A DNA stretch of 64,000 bases from Thiohalocapsa sp. (GTDB lineage: Bacteria > Pseudomonadota > Gammaproteobacteria > Chromatiales > Chromatiaceae): the NCBI GenBank assembly GCA_028277725.1, contig JANQFX010000112.1:37913-101912 (forward strand). The letters run 5' to 3'. A program made the translations under genes and the position numbers. The notes beneath the pieces were generated by a model. It made no database searches, was not told the origin of the DNA, and saw nothing but the letters and a program-made list of their open reading frames with translations. Every line of letters starts with the position of its first letter. The first letter of the stretch is position 1. Shown one piece after another: positions 37,518-46,233 of this stretch.

Positions 37518-39347
37518 ATGCCCGTCCCGACCCACCTCCCCGAGCCCGCCGCCCCGCAGGCACTGTTGTCGATGTCTGTCGTCAGGCGTCGGCACTGGTT
37601 CCTTGCTCTTGTGAGTGCGACCCTACTGGTTGCGACTTCACTCATGGTCTGGACCCTTTCCGCCGGTGGCTTCGATGCCCTGGACGGGGTCATTACCCTG
37701 TTGTTCGCGCTGACGGTGCCGTTCAATGCCATCGCGTTCTGGAACGCCGTCGTCGGCCTGGGGCTCCAGCGCGGCAAGGACGACCTCGCCACCGCCCTCT
37801 GCCCGCGGCTGACAGACCCGACGGACCGCAGCCCGATCACGACGAGTACGGCCATCCTGAGCTGCATCCGAAACGAAGACGCCGCCACCGTCGGTCGCAA
37901 TCTGGACCTGATGCTCGAGGGGCTGGTGGAGGCGGGCGTCGCGGGCGACTTCCACGTCTATGTGCTCAGCGACTCGGACTGGCCAGAGGTGATCGCCGCC
38001 GAGGAGGCACGGGTTGACGCACTGGCAGAGCGCTGGTCCGGCCGCATCGGCGTCACCTACCGGCGCCGGGAAGACAACCCCGGCTTCAAGGCCGGCAACA
38101 TCCGGGACTTCTGCGAGCGCTGGGGCGATCGACACGACTTCATGCTGGTGCTCGACGCCGACAGCCTGATGGAGGCGGACGTCATCCTGCGCATGGTCCG
38201 TACCCTGCAGCAGGCACCGGAGATCGGCATCCTGCAAACGCTGATGGCCGGCCTGCCGTCGGCCAGCGCGTTCGCACGGCCGTTGCAGTTCGGCATGCGC
38301 ATGCTCATGAACGGCTTCACCGCCGGCAACGCCTGGTGGCAGCAGGACGTCGGCCCCTATTGGGGCCACAACGCGCTGATCCGCACCCGGCCGTTTCGCG
38401 AACATTGCGATCTGGCGCCGCTGCCCGGGCGTGGCCCCCTATCCGGCGCGGTGCTGAGCCACGATCAGGTCGAGGCGGCCTTGATGCGCCGCGCCGGCTA
38501 CGAGGTGCGGTTGATGTTGTTGGACAGCGGTAGCTGGGAGGAGACGCCGACGACGCTCACCGAATACCTGCGCCGCGACCTGCGCTGGTGCCAGGGCAAT
38601 ATGCAGTACTTCCATCTGCTGGGGCTGCCCGATCTGCACCCGGTGAGTCGGATCAACCTGGCGCTGGCCACGGGCGGCTTCATCGGCTCCACCGCTTGGG
38701 TGCTGTTGATGTTGCTGCTCGCCTTGCCGATGGCCCTCGACAGCGGTCCGACCTTCCTGCCCGGACCTGGGCTCGCGGTGTTCGCGTTGAGCATGGGCAT
38801 GGCCTTCGCACCCAAGCTCGCGGCGCTGATCGAGGTGACCGCCAGCGCCGATGCCCGCCGTCGCTTCGGGGGCGGCCTCCGGCTCGTCGTCGGCGCCCTT
38901 GGCGACCTGTTGTTCTCGGTGCTCATGGCGCCGATCCTCGCCGTTGCGCACGCCTTCTTCATCGGCGGGCTCCTGATCGGCCGCGCCGGGGTGTGGGGTG
39001 CACAACGGCGCGTGGTGCACTGGGTCGGGCCGCTTGCGGCGCTGCGCCGGCTCTGGCCACAGACCCTGTTCGGCATCGCTGGCGTCACTTGGTTCTGGGT
39101 CTTCAGTCCGCCCGGTGCGCTCTTCTTCTCGCCCTTCTTCGCCATCGCGGCCGTGGCGGTGCCGATCGCCGTGGTCACGTCAGTGCCGAGGCTCGGGCGC
39201 TTGGCGGCGCGCATCGGTCTCTGGCGCATTCCCGAGGAGACCGTGCCGAGACCGATGATCGCCGCGTTGCACCTGCCCGCCGTGCCCGCGGTCCACAGGC
39301 CGCAGCCGCGGCTGGTGGGGGAGGCGGTCGCCGAGGCCGCCGACTGA
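37518..39347 (+). CDS. opgH: Osmoregulated periplasmic glucan glucosyltransferase (OpgH/MdoH)
   Basis: 609 residues from ATG 37518, preceded by GGGAG. Inner-membrane family 2 glycosyltransferase that polymerises the beta-1,2-linked glucan backbone. Two N-terminal helices, then the catalytic domain: SCIRNEDAATV, GFKAGNIRDF, LVLDADSLM (DxD), SHDQVEAALMRRAGYEV and the product-binding RRDLRWCQGN. Several C-terminal helices follow. It is much shorter than E. coli OpgH (847) because the N-terminal cytoplasmic extension is reduced; other short members exist. opgG is not in the window. Confidence 0.9.
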   Translation: MPVPTHLPEPAAPQALLSMSVVRRRHWFLALVSATLLVATSLMVWTLSAGGFDALDGVITLLFALTVPFNAIAFWNAVVGLGLQRGKDDLATALCPRLTDPTDRSPITTSTAILSCIRNEDAATVGRNLDLMLEGLVEAGVAGDFHVYVLSDSDWPEVIAAEEARVDALAERWSGRIGVTYRRREDNPGFKAGNIRDFCERWGDRHDFMLVLDADSLMEADVILRMVRTLQQAPEIGILQTLMAGLPSASAFARPLQFGMRMLMNGFTAGNAWWQQDVGPYWGHNALIRTRPFREHCDLAPLPGRGPLSGAVLSHDQVEAALMRRAGYEVRLMLLDSGSWEETPTTLTEYLRRDLRWCQGNMQYFHLLGLPDLHPVSRINLALATGGFIGSTAWVLLMLLLALPMALDSGPTFLPGPGLAVFALSMGMAFAPKLAALIEVTASADARRRFGGGLRLVVGALGDLLFSVLMAPILAVAHAFFIGGLLIGRAGVWGAQRRVVHWVGPLAALRRLWPQTLFGIAGVTWFWVFSPPGALFFSPFFAIAAVAVPIAVVTSVPRLGRLAARIGLWRIPEETVPRPMIAALHLPAVPAVHRPQPRLVGEAVAEAAD

Positions 39348-39351
39348 GCCG

Positions 39352-40143
39352 GTGGCGCAGGCCGTGGAATCCCGGCGCTATCGGTGGTTCCCACCCCGGC
39401 TTCCAGCGCGGGTCCGGAGCGGTCTCGGCCTGCTGCGCTCGCTCGGCATCTACTATCGCCGCGAGCGTCTCGGCCGGCTCGACCGGATGCACGCGCGCTT
39501 CGTCGGTCGAGGTGAGCTTGCGTTCGATATCGGCAGCCACGTCGGCGACCGCATCGCGAGCTTCCGCCGGCTGGGGCTGCGCGTCGTCGCCGTAGAGCCG
39601 CAGCCCGGCCTCGCGCGGTTGCTGCGGCTCGTCTACGGTCGCGACCCGATGGTCAGCATCGTGCAGGCGGCGGTGGGTGCCGAGATCGGCGAGACGATAC
39701 TGCATCTGAATCTGGACAACCCGACCGTCAACACCCTCTCCACGGATTTCATGCACGCCGCGGATGACGACCCGGCGTGGATCGGGCAACGCTGGGAACA
39801 GCGGGTCCGAGTGCCCGTGACCACGCTGGACGCCTTGACGACGCGCTTCGGCGTGCCACGCTTCGTCAAGATCGATGTCGAGGGCTACGAGCATCAGGTC
39901 CTGCGCGGGCTGAGCAGGGCGCCGGCGGCCTTCTCCTTCGAGTTCACGACCATTCAGCGGTCGGTTGCCCACGCGGCGCTCGATGAGTGCGGGCGCCTCG
40001 GCTGCCGCCGCTTCAACGCTGCGCTCGGCGAGACCCAGCGCCTGGTTCATCCCGATTGGCTGGGCGTCGACGCCATGCGCGCCTGGCTGGACGCGCTGCC
40101 GCGGAGCGCCAACTCCGGAGACATCTATGCCCTGTCCACCTGA
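39352..40143 (+). CDS. FkbM-family S-adenosylmethionine methyltransferase
   Basis: 263 residues from a GTG at 39352, 4 bp after opgH. The FkbM pattern is clear: ELAFDIGSHVGDRIASFRRLGLRVVAVEPQP (SAM site), VPVTTLDALTTRFGVPRFVKIDVEGYEHQVLRGL (the diagnostic KIDVEGxE) and FEFTT. These enzymes methylate hydroxyl groups of sugars or small molecules. The tight link to opgH suggests either a glucan substituent or a role with the following cluster; the sequence does not decide. Confidence 0.86.
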   Translation: MAQAVESRRYRWFPPRLPARVRSGLGLLRSLGIYYRRERLGRLDRMHARFVGRGELAFDIGSHVGDRIASFRRLGLRVVAVEPQPGLARLLRLVYGRDPMVSIVQAAVGAEIGETILHLNLDNPTVNTLSTDFMHAADDDPAWIGQRWEQRVRVPVTTLDALTTRFGVPRFVKIDVEGYEHQVLRGLSRAPAAFSFEFTTIQRSVAHAALDECGRLGCRRFNAALGETQRLVHPDWLGVDAMRAWLDALPRSANSGDIYALST

Positions 40144-40152
40144 GCTCGGATC

Positions 40153-41175
40153 ATGGCATCGGGAGCGACCGTGAGGCCTGGTGAGGCTGAGGCCCGGGCC
40201 TATTGGGTCACGGGTGCCGGTGGCGGCGAGTTGCGCTCGGAGCGGCTGCCCGAGCTGCCGGCGGGCTGGGTGCGGGTGCGTACCCGCTTCAGCGGCATCA
40301 GCCGGGGCACGGAGTCGCTCGTGTTCCGCGGCGAGGTGCCGCCGAGCGAATACACCCGCATGCGGGCACCCTTCCAGGCGGGCGACTTCCCGGCACCCCT
40401 CAAGTACGGCTACATCAACGTCGGCGAGGTCGTCGAGGCGCCTGGACAGGTTGCTGATCCGCTGCTCGGGCAGCTGGTCTATTGCCTGTTTCCGCATCAG
40501 GATCTTTACCAGGTGCCGGCGGATGCGGTCACGCCCCTCCCGGACGGCCTGCCGCCGGGGCGGGGCGTGCTCGCGGCCAACCTCGAGACCGCCGTCAACG
40601 GGCTCTGGGATGCCGAGCCGCGACTCGGGGATCGCATCGCCGTGGTCGGCGCCGGCGCCCTCGGCTGCCTGGTCGCCTGGCTTGCGCGACGGATACCTGG
40701 CTGCGAGGTCGAACTGATCGACCCCAATCCGCGCCGCGCACCCGTCGCGGCGGCCTTGGGCGTGCGTTATCGGACCCCCGCCGACGCGACACCGGAGGCG
40801 GACCTGGTTATCCACGCCAGCGGCAATCCGGGCGGGTTGGCCACCGCGCTGGGTCTCGCCGGCTTTGAGGCGACGGTACTCGAGCTCAGTTGGTTCGGCG
40901 CCAAGCCTGTGACGTTGCCCTTGGGTGAGGCGTTTCACCAGCGCCGTCTCGATATCCGCTCGTCGCAGGTCGGCAGCGTGGCCACAGCGCAACGCGCACG
41001 CTGGGATCACCGGCGCCGGCTGCGGCTCGCGCTGCGGCTGCTGGCGGAGCCCGAGGCGGCGGCCCTGGATGTGCTGATCAGCGGTGAAGAACCCTTCGAG
41101 TGCCTGCCGCAGGTGCAAGCGCGCCTGGCGGCCGACCCCGGCGATACACTCACCCAGCGCATCCGCTACGATTGA
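40153..41175 (+). CDS. Zinc-less MDR-type dehydrogenase
   Basis: 340 residues of the medium-chain dehydrogenase/reductase superfamily, resembling the BchC/threonine-dehydrogenase branch. The catalytic-domain segment FSGISRGTESLVFRGEVP has SRGTE where zinc enzymes have a Cys, and no structural-zinc cysteine lobe is present. The Rossmann part has IAVVGAGALGCLVAWLA with an acidic end of the second strand (VELIDPNP), favouring NAD. FGYINVGEV-type text (KYGYINVGEVVEAPG) is typical. It is the first gene of a compact set with the PTPS-like, glycosyltransferase and methyltransferase genes and is probably an oxidoreductase for a small cyclic substrate. Confidence 0.82.
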   Translation: MASGATVRPGEAEARAYWVTGAGGGELRSERLPELPAGWVRVRTRFSGISRGTESLVFRGEVPPSEYTRMRAPFQAGDFPAPLKYGYINVGEVVEAPGQVADPLLGQLVYCLFPHQDLYQVPADAVTPLPDGLPPGRGVLAANLETAVNGLWDAEPRLGDRIAVVGAGALGCLVAWLARRIPGCEVELIDPNPRRAPVAAALGVRYRTPADATPEADLVIHASGNPGGLATALGLAGFEATVLELSWFGAKPVTLPLGEAFHQRRLDIRSSQVGSVATAQRARWDHRRRLRLALRLLAEPEAAALDVLISGEEPFECLPQVQARLAADPGDTLTQRIRYD

Positions 41176-41251
41176 CACGGCTGAGGAGACGCCGGTCTGT
41201 GTCCATTCATGGCCACAATCGGCAGGAAAGCGAACAGTGTGGTTCTCACTT

Positions 41252-41291
41252 CCCGCCACTGTCAGCGACTTGCGTCGCTGACAGTGGCGGG
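41252..41291. repeat. Perfect 18-bp hairpin in the dehydrogenase-PTPS gap
   Basis: CCCGCCACTGTCAGCGAC (41252-41269), a 4-nt loop TTGC, and its exact complement (41274-41291). A very stable RNA hairpin is expected. No U-run follows, so it is not a canonical terminator; processing/stabilising element, attenuator or REP-like repeat are options. The next ATG is 62 bp downstream. Confidence 0.85.
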
Positions 41292-41353
41292 GCATCCTGG
41301 CTGGCACGGCAAACGCAGATGAACCGGCGGCGCCCTAGATTCCGGAGCAACCC

Positions 41354-41758
41354 ATGTACAGCTTGAGCGTCCGTGACCACATCATGATCGCCCATAGCTT
41401 CCGCGGTGATGTGTTCGGACCGGCTCAGCGCCTGCACGGTGCCACCTATGTCATCGACTGTGAGGTGCGGCGCCCGGAACTGGATGCGGATGGGTTGGTG
41501 GTGGACATCGGCCTGCTGTCCAAGGTGCTGGGCGAGGAACTCGGCGCGCTCAACTACCGCAACCTGGATGAGGAACCCGCCTTCTCCGGTCAGAACACCA
41601 CCACGGAGTTCCTGGCGCGGTCCATTTTCGAGCGCATGGCCGGGCGTATCGCCCGCGGCGACCTCGGGCCGGGCGCCTCCGGGCTTACGGCCATGAGGAT
41701 CACGCTGGGAGAATCGCACGTCGCCTGGGCCGCCTTCGAAGGGCCGCTCGGGGCCTGA
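41354..41758 (+). CDS. 6-pyruvoyltetrahydropterin synthase-like protein, divergent
   Basis: 134 residues with the PTPS/QueD T-fold: [67 protein letters not shown], and [12 protein letters not shown] with the substrate-anchoring Glu. In the family three His bind zinc (H and LHGHxY); here His14 and His28 are kept but the third is replaced (LHGATY, Ala30). The activity is therefore probably modified relative to QueD or PTPS. No queuosine genes are nearby. It belongs to the cluster 40153-43765. Confidence 0.83.
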   Translation: MYSLSVRDHIMIAHSFRGDVFGPAQRLHGATYVIDCEVRRPELDADGLVVDIGLLSKVLGEELGALNYRNLDEEPAFSGQNTTTEFLARSIFERMAGRIARGDLGPGASGLTAMRITLGESHVAWAAFEGPLGA

Positions 41759-41790
41759 GCAAGCTCGCATCGCGCCGTCGTCCGCGGAAC

Positions 41791-42855
41791 ATGGAACCGC
41801 TCCACCTGCTACTGCCGGGGGAGGTCACCGATCTGACCGGCGGCACCCTCTACGACCTGCGCATTGCCGAAGGGTTGCGTGCGTCTGGCTGGACGGTGAG
41901 CATTCAGACACTGGACCGGAGCTTTCCCCAGCCCAGTGCGATGGCGCTGACCGAGGCCTCTGATCTCTTGAGCAGGCTGCCGCAGGGCGCGTTGACGGTC
42001 GTCGACGGCCTGGCCTTCGGCGCCATGCCCGCGGCCGTTTCGGACCACGCGCAACGCCTGCGTCTTGTCGCGCTCGTGCACCATCCATTGGCGCTGGAGA
42101 CGGGCCTGGAGCCGAGCCTTGCGGAGGCGTTGCGTGCGTCCGAGACGGCCGCGCTCCGCCACGCGCGGCGGGTCCTGGTTACCAGCGGCTACACGGCACG
42201 ACTGCTGGGTGACTTCGGCGTTGTCGCCGCCCGTATCCGTGTCATCGAGCCCGGCACGGACCCGGCGCCTCTATCGGCCCGCACGCCCGGGGACGCTGGA
42301 CCGCCGCGTTTGGTCTGCATCGGCGCCGTCAGCCCGCGCAAGGGCCATCTGGCGTTGATCGAGGCGCTCGGCGATCTCCCGCCGGAACTCGGCTGGGAGC
42401 TGGATATCGCCGGCAGCCTGGAGCGTGATCCGCCGACGGCCCGTCGGCTACGCGAGCGCATCGGAGCGCTCGGACTGGCGCATCGGGTGCGGCTGCACGG
42501 CGAGTTGCCGCCCGCGGATATCAGTCGGCTCTATGCGCGCACAGACCTGTTCGTGCTCGCGAGCCTGTTCGAGGGCTACGGCATGGCCTTCGCCGAGGCC
42601 CTGGCGCGGGGATTGCCGGTCATCGGCACCTCTGGCGGCGCCGTCGCCGAGACGGTGCCGGCGGACGCGGGCATCCTGGTGCCGCCGCAACCCGAGAGTG
42701 GGTTGATCGAGGCCCTGCGGGACGCATTGCACCGGTTGCTCTCGGACGCCGCGCTGCGGGAACGGCTCGCGGCGGGCGCCCGGCGTGCCCGTGCCGCATT
42801 GCCGGACTGGCCCTCGGCGGCCGCGCGCTTCGGGGCCGCGCTCGCCGATGTCTGA
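41791..42855 (+). CDS. Family 4 (GT-B) glycosyltransferase
   Basis: 354 residues. GT-B fold with PGEVTDLTGGTLYDLRIAEGLRASGW at the acceptor side, VLVTSGYTARLL, VCIGAVSPRKGHLALIEAL, VRLHGELPPADISRLYARTDLFVLASLFEGYGMAFAEALARGLPVIGTSGG with the E-x7-E nucleotide-sugar motif (EGYGMAFAEA), and AGILVPP. Cytosolic retaining GT4. Sugar and acceptor unknown. It overlaps the start of the methyltransferase gene by 8 bp and follows the PTPS-like gene by 32 bp, so translation and function are probably linked. Confidence 0.88.
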   Translation: MEPLHLLLPGEVTDLTGGTLYDLRIAEGLRASGWTVSIQTLDRSFPQPSAMALTEASDLLSRLPQGALTVVDGLAFGAMPAAVSDHAQRLRLVALVHHPLALETGLEPSLAEALRASETAALRHARRVLVTSGYTARLLGDFGVVAARIRVIEPGTDPAPLSARTPGDAGPPRLVCIGAVSPRKGHLALIEALGDLPPELGWELDIAGSLERDPPTARRLRERIGALGLAHRVRLHGELPPADISRLYARTDLFVLASLFEGYGMAFAEALARGLPVIGTSGGAVAETVPADAGILVPPQPESGLIEALRDALHRLLSDAALRERLAAGARRARAALPDWPSAAARFGAALADV

Positions 42856-43765
42856 CTTCAGTGACGCCTGGCTCGCGCTGCGCGAGCCGGCTGATAACGT
42901 CGCCCGTGCGGATGCCCTCGTTGCTGATCTGGCCAGCCTGACCAAGGCTGGGCCGTCGGCCGTGCTAGACCTTGGCTGCGGTACGGGTGCCAACTTGCGC
43001 CACCTGCTGCCCCTGTTGGCGCCCCCGGTCGCAGCCCCGTCCAGCCAGACCGGCCGGGGTTGGCAGCGTTGGACCTGTGTCGATCACGATCCGCGGTTGC
43101 TCGCGCGCTTGCCGGCGCGCCTGTCCGACTGGGCGGCGAGCGAGGGCTCGACCATCACGCAAGTGGGAAACACGCTGGAGCTGACCGGTGGCCGCGGTGC
43201 TGCGCGGATCTCGACCATGCAACTGGACCTGATGGCCGGCATCGACGACCTGCCGCTCCCGGAGGGCGGACTGGTCACGGCCTCCGCGCTGCTGGATCTG
43301 GTCTCGGCGGACTGGCTGGACAGGCTGCTGTGGCGCTGCCGTGACGCTCACTGTGCGCTGCTCTTCGTCCTGAGCTACGACGGTCGCTGCGAACTGCAGC
43401 CGAGCCTGGCCGAGGATGCCGACGTCATCGGCCTGGTGAATCGCCACCAGTGTACCGACAAGGGGTTCGGGCCTGCGCTGGGCCCGGCCGCCGCCGGCGA
43501 GGCCGAGGCCCGATGTACCGCCCTGGGCTACAAGGTCCGGAGCGCCGACAGCGACTGGCGGATCGGCGCCGATGCCTCGGCGCTGCAGACGGCGCTGATC
43601 TCCGGGTGGTACGAAGCGGCGCTGGAGCTGATCGATGCCGGGCGTTCGATCAGCGCGCTCTCTCGGGCCGATCTGCAGAGATGGCGCACCACGCGCCTCG
43701 CCGAGGTCGAGGCGGGCCGTTCGCGGCTAAGGGTCGGCCACCGCGACCTGCTGGCCCTGCCATGA
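42848..43765 (+). CDS. Class I SAM-dependent methyltransferase
   Basis: 305 residues from ATG 42848, overlapping the glycosyltransferase stop. Rossmann methyltransferase with AVLDLGCGTGANLRHLLPLL (motif I), WTCVDHDPRLL (acidic residue for the ribose), ISTMQLDLM and VTASALLDLVSADWL (post-I and motif IV regions). Substrate unknown; the gene order suggests it tailors the product of the PTPS-like/GT4 pair. Last gene of the cluster. Confidence 0.85.
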   Translation: MSDFSDAWLALREPADNVARADALVADLASLTKAGPSAVLDLGCGTGANLRHLLPLLAPPVAAPSSQTGRGWQRWTCVDHDPRLLARLPARLSDWAASEGSTITQVGNTLELTGGRGAARISTMQLDLMAGIDDLPLPEGGLVTASALLDLVSADWLDRLLWRCRDAHCALLFVLSYDGRCELQPSLAEDADVIGLVNRHQCTDKGFGPALGPAAAGEAEARCTALGYKVRSADSDWRIGADASALQTALISGWYEAALELIDAGRSISALSRADLQRWRTTRLAEVEAGRSRLRVGHRDLLALP

Positions 43766-44001
43766 CCCGGCAGCGTCTGTCGGGTGCCCGAGATCAGAAT
43801 CCGTCACAGGCGGGTGGATCGACCCTGCGCGGCGTCGCGACCGACTCGCCGCGGGGCGGTTGGGTCAGCGCCCGAGCACGCCCGGCGGCGCTCCGAGCCG
43901 CGTGTCGGCCGGTCGGGCCCGCCGGAGCCATCCAAAGGCGTCGTGCTCAGGCGCCGTTCTGAGGTTCGCGGTGCCGAGCCCGGCTGGTGGCCCAGACAGG
44001 C

Positions 44002-44580
44002 TCAAAGGAAGTTGCCGCCGACGGCGCGTTGGCCGAAGACGATGCCGCCGCGGCGGCCGTCATAGAAGTCCATTCGGCCGACCCCGTTGCGGCCGTCCAC
44101 GTCAAGGATGATATTCGCGACGCCGCTGCTGCCGTCGTCGCAGCGCACGTCGAAGTCCGCCCTGGTGTCGCCGCCGAAGGCATTGTAGCGGCCGCGGCAG
44201 ATCACCATGCCGTTGCTGACGGTGAACGCCGACGCGAAGGGGTGGGAGACATAGGTGCCGCGGTAGAGGTCCTGATCCGTGACGATCACGAAGGGCCCGC
44301 CCGTCGCCTGACTCGGGTCGGGCTCCTCGTAACGGGTGTCGTACCAGTGCTGGATGACCGAGGTCATACAGGTGTGCTCGTCGAGCATGTCGACGCCGCG
44401 GCACAGGATGCGTGCGTACTCGATGGGCTCGACGTTGGTGAACAACAGGTCGTAGTCCCGCTGCGCCTTGTTGCCGCCGCAGCCGGTCAGCAGGCCGGCC
44501 AGTAGAGCGAGGGACAGTGGCAACCAGACCGGTACAGGGCGGCCGCGTGTCGACGGATGGACTGATGGGCTGACGCGCAT
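44002..44580 (-). CDS. Hypothetical lipoprotein
   Basis: 192 residues from ATG 44580. The lipoprotein signal peptide ends at LLTGC (about residue 33). The mature part has no named domain: YDLLFTNVEPIEYARILCRGVDMLDEHTC, then IVTDQDLYRGTYVSHPFASAFTVSNGMVICRG. Outer-membrane anchoring is likely, as no Asp follows the Cys. Convergent with the methyltransferase of the pterin-like cluster and downstream of the cyclopropane-synthase-like gene. Confidence 0.7.
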   Translation of the reverse strand: MRVSPSVHPSTRGRPVPVWLPLSLALLAGLLTGCGGNKAQRDYDLLFTNVEPIEYARILCRGVDMLDEHTCMTSVIQHWYDTRYEEPDPSQATGGPFVIVTDQDLYRGTYVSHPFASAFTVSNGMVICRGRYNAFGGDTRADFDVRCDDGSSGVANIILDVDGRNGVGRMDFYDGRRGGIVFGQRAVGGNFL

Positions 44581-44714
44581 GCCTCCCCCCGGCTCTTTGC
44601 AGCAGCACGCGGCCGACCGGCCGCCGCACAACTATAGCGCAGCACAGGCCCGGCATAAGGGAATCGGGCGGGGATGGTCCCGCCCGGAGACACGCGCGAG
44701 GTTGTGGCGCGCCC

Positions 44715-45767
44715 TCAAGGCGTGGCGGGCCGTTCGAACAGATAGTGCCCCACGTACCACTCGGAGCCGTCGCGAAAGCCGAAGAACTCCGCACAGCCCA
44801 TGAAGAACAACCGCCAACGCATCCACCAGACCCCGGCGCCCTCCTTGCCGTAGGTGCGCTCCAGGATCGGCATGACCTCGTCGCGCGCGGCGTCCTGCTT
44901 GTCGAGCCAGGCGTTGAGCGTGCGCTCGTAGTGCTTGCCGTTCCAGCGCCAGCGGTCGACGAGCTTGAGTTGGTCCTGGAAATAGAGCGGCAGGTCGTCG
45001 CTGGGCATGATGCCACCGGCGAAGAAGTAGTGGCTCATCCAGTCGTCCGGGCCCGCGTCTTCGTAGGGATAGGGGTGATCCCGATGACAGAACACGTGCA
45101 TGAAGAAGCGCCCGCCGGGCGTCAGCCAGCCGTTGATCCGCTGGAACAGCTCGCGCCAGTTGCGCATGTGCTCGAACATCTCCAGTGACACGATGCGGTC
45201 GAAGCGCTGATCGACGTCGAAGTTGTTCATATCGCGGGTGATGACCTGGAGATTGTCGATGCCGCGTCGCGTCGCCTCGCGCTGAATGAACTCCCGCTGG
45301 GACGCGGAGTTGGAGACCGCCGTGAAGCGGCTGTCCGGGAAGCGTTCGGCCGCCCACAGGCTGAAAGAGCCCCAGCCACAGCCGAGCTCCAACACGTCCT
45401 GGTCCTGGGCGATGCCGGCACGTTCCGCGGTGACCACGAGTGAGGCGTCCTCTGCGGCGGCGAGGTCGTCAACGCCCTCGGGCCAGTAGCAACAGCTGTA
45501 CTTGCGGCGTGGCCCAAGCACGATGTCGAAGAATTCCGCCGGTACTTCGTAGTGCTGCTCGTTGGCGCGCTCCGGCACCGCGGCGACCGGGGAGCTGTCG
45601 AGTTGCTCGATGAAGGCCCGCTTGTGTGCCCAGGCCGCCTCCGGCTCCGCGCCTGGCAGTTCGTCGCTCATCTTCTTCAGGCGCTGGCGGATGCCGGCGC
45701 GCACCACCGGGTCCGGAACCCGGCCGCGTTCCACCCAGTCGAGGATTCTTGCTTCGGAAATGGGCAT
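44715..45767 (-). CDS. Cyclopropane-fatty-acyl-phospholipid synthase family methyltransferase
   Basis: 350 residues from ATG 45767, with GGAG 6 bp upstream. It has the CFAS/mycolic acid methyltransferase signature: QHYEVPAEFFDIVLGPRRKYSCCYWPEG, VLELGCGWGSFSLWAAE, FTAVSNSASQREFI, DRIVSLEMFEHMRNW, GGRFFMHVFCHRDHPYPYEDAG and GKHYERTLNAWLD. The short N-terminal region lacks the extra lipid-binding domain of E. coli Cfa, so the substrate may be a lipid or another small molecule. Mobile-repeat copy C lies 40 bp upstream and may now carry or interrupt its promoter; an in-frame extension into the repeat (to 45866) was rejected. Confidence 0.87.
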   Translation of the reverse strand: MPISEARILDWVERGRVPDPVVRAGIRQRLKKMSDELPGAEPEAAWAHKRAFIEQLDSSPVAAVPERANEQHYEVPAEFFDIVLGPRRKYSCCYWPEGVDDLAAAEDASLVVTAERAGIAQDQDVLELGCGWGSFSLWAAERFPDSRFTAVSNSASQREFIQREATRRGIDNLQVITRDMNNFDVDQRFDRIVSLEMFEHMRNWRELFQRINGWLTPGGRFFMHVFCHRDHPYPYEDAGPDDWMSHYFFAGGIMPSDDLPLYFQDQLKLVDRWRWNGKHYERTLNAWLDKQDAARDEVMPILERTYGKEGAGVWWMRWRLFFMGCAEFFGFRDGSEWYVGHYLFERPATP

Positions 45768-45806
45768 GTCTGCTCCGTCGTCGTCGGTTTCTCCGCAGAC
45801 GTTGAA

Positions 45807-46043
45807 CCTAGATGGAGCGGTTGGACGGTCGTCAGGGTGCGTCCTGCGGGCCGTCCAGCGAGGCACAACGACGCGGAATAGTCTCTCTATTCCTAAGGAG
45901 TTGTAACAAAGCTGGGCGGCCCGCGGGGCGTGCCATGGCGACCGTAGCGCCCGTCACCCAATGGGTGATACCAGATTTGCCGCGGAACAAAAACAAGGCA
46001 GCGCCTTACATAGAAATCGGCGCGGTCAACTGCTCCATCTAGG
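45807..46043 (-). mobile_element. 237-bp MITE-like repeat, copy C (inverted)
   Basis: Same 237-bp length and CCTAGA/TCTAGG ends as copies A and B, in reverse orientation. Near-perfect terminal inverted repeats (GGAGCAGTTGACCG and GGAGCGGTTGGACGG, both read inwards). The flanks are TTGAA and TTCAG, an imperfect possible 5-bp duplication. It carries the internal hairpin (GGAATAG/CTATTCC) and a conserved CCCATTGGGTGACG palindromic segment. It lies between tsaC and the CFAS-like gene. Confidence 0.9.
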
Positions 46044-46233
46044 TTCAGATGCTGTCCGGGGTCGCGACTTGCAAGCGTGCCATTGGTCGCGTGTCGGCGT
46101 CTTCGCAGGTCGCTACCCCCGCCGATACACGGGCGCCGCTGCGCCTCATCTTTCCGGCCAGGCCGGTGGCGCGCTGGATGCCGGGATGTTTCCGCGGCGC
46201 GCCCTGTGTCGACCCTCGGCCCTCAGGGGACGC
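46044..46233. other. Spacer between repeat copy C and tsaC
   Basis: About 190 bp. The minus strand is open in one frame and ends with a stop at the edge of the repeat, but no recognisable protein, start codon or ribosome binding site was found. Confidence 0.3.

Noticed and set aside
39175..41307. A 710-codon minus-strand open frame
   Set aside because: It lies opposite opgH, the FkbM gene and the dehydrogenase, all with recognisable motifs; its composition is typical of a shadow frame.
45768..45866. Extension of the CFAS-like protein into the mobile repeat
   Set aside because: The extra residues are repeat-encoded, and ATG 45767 has a good ribosome binding site.
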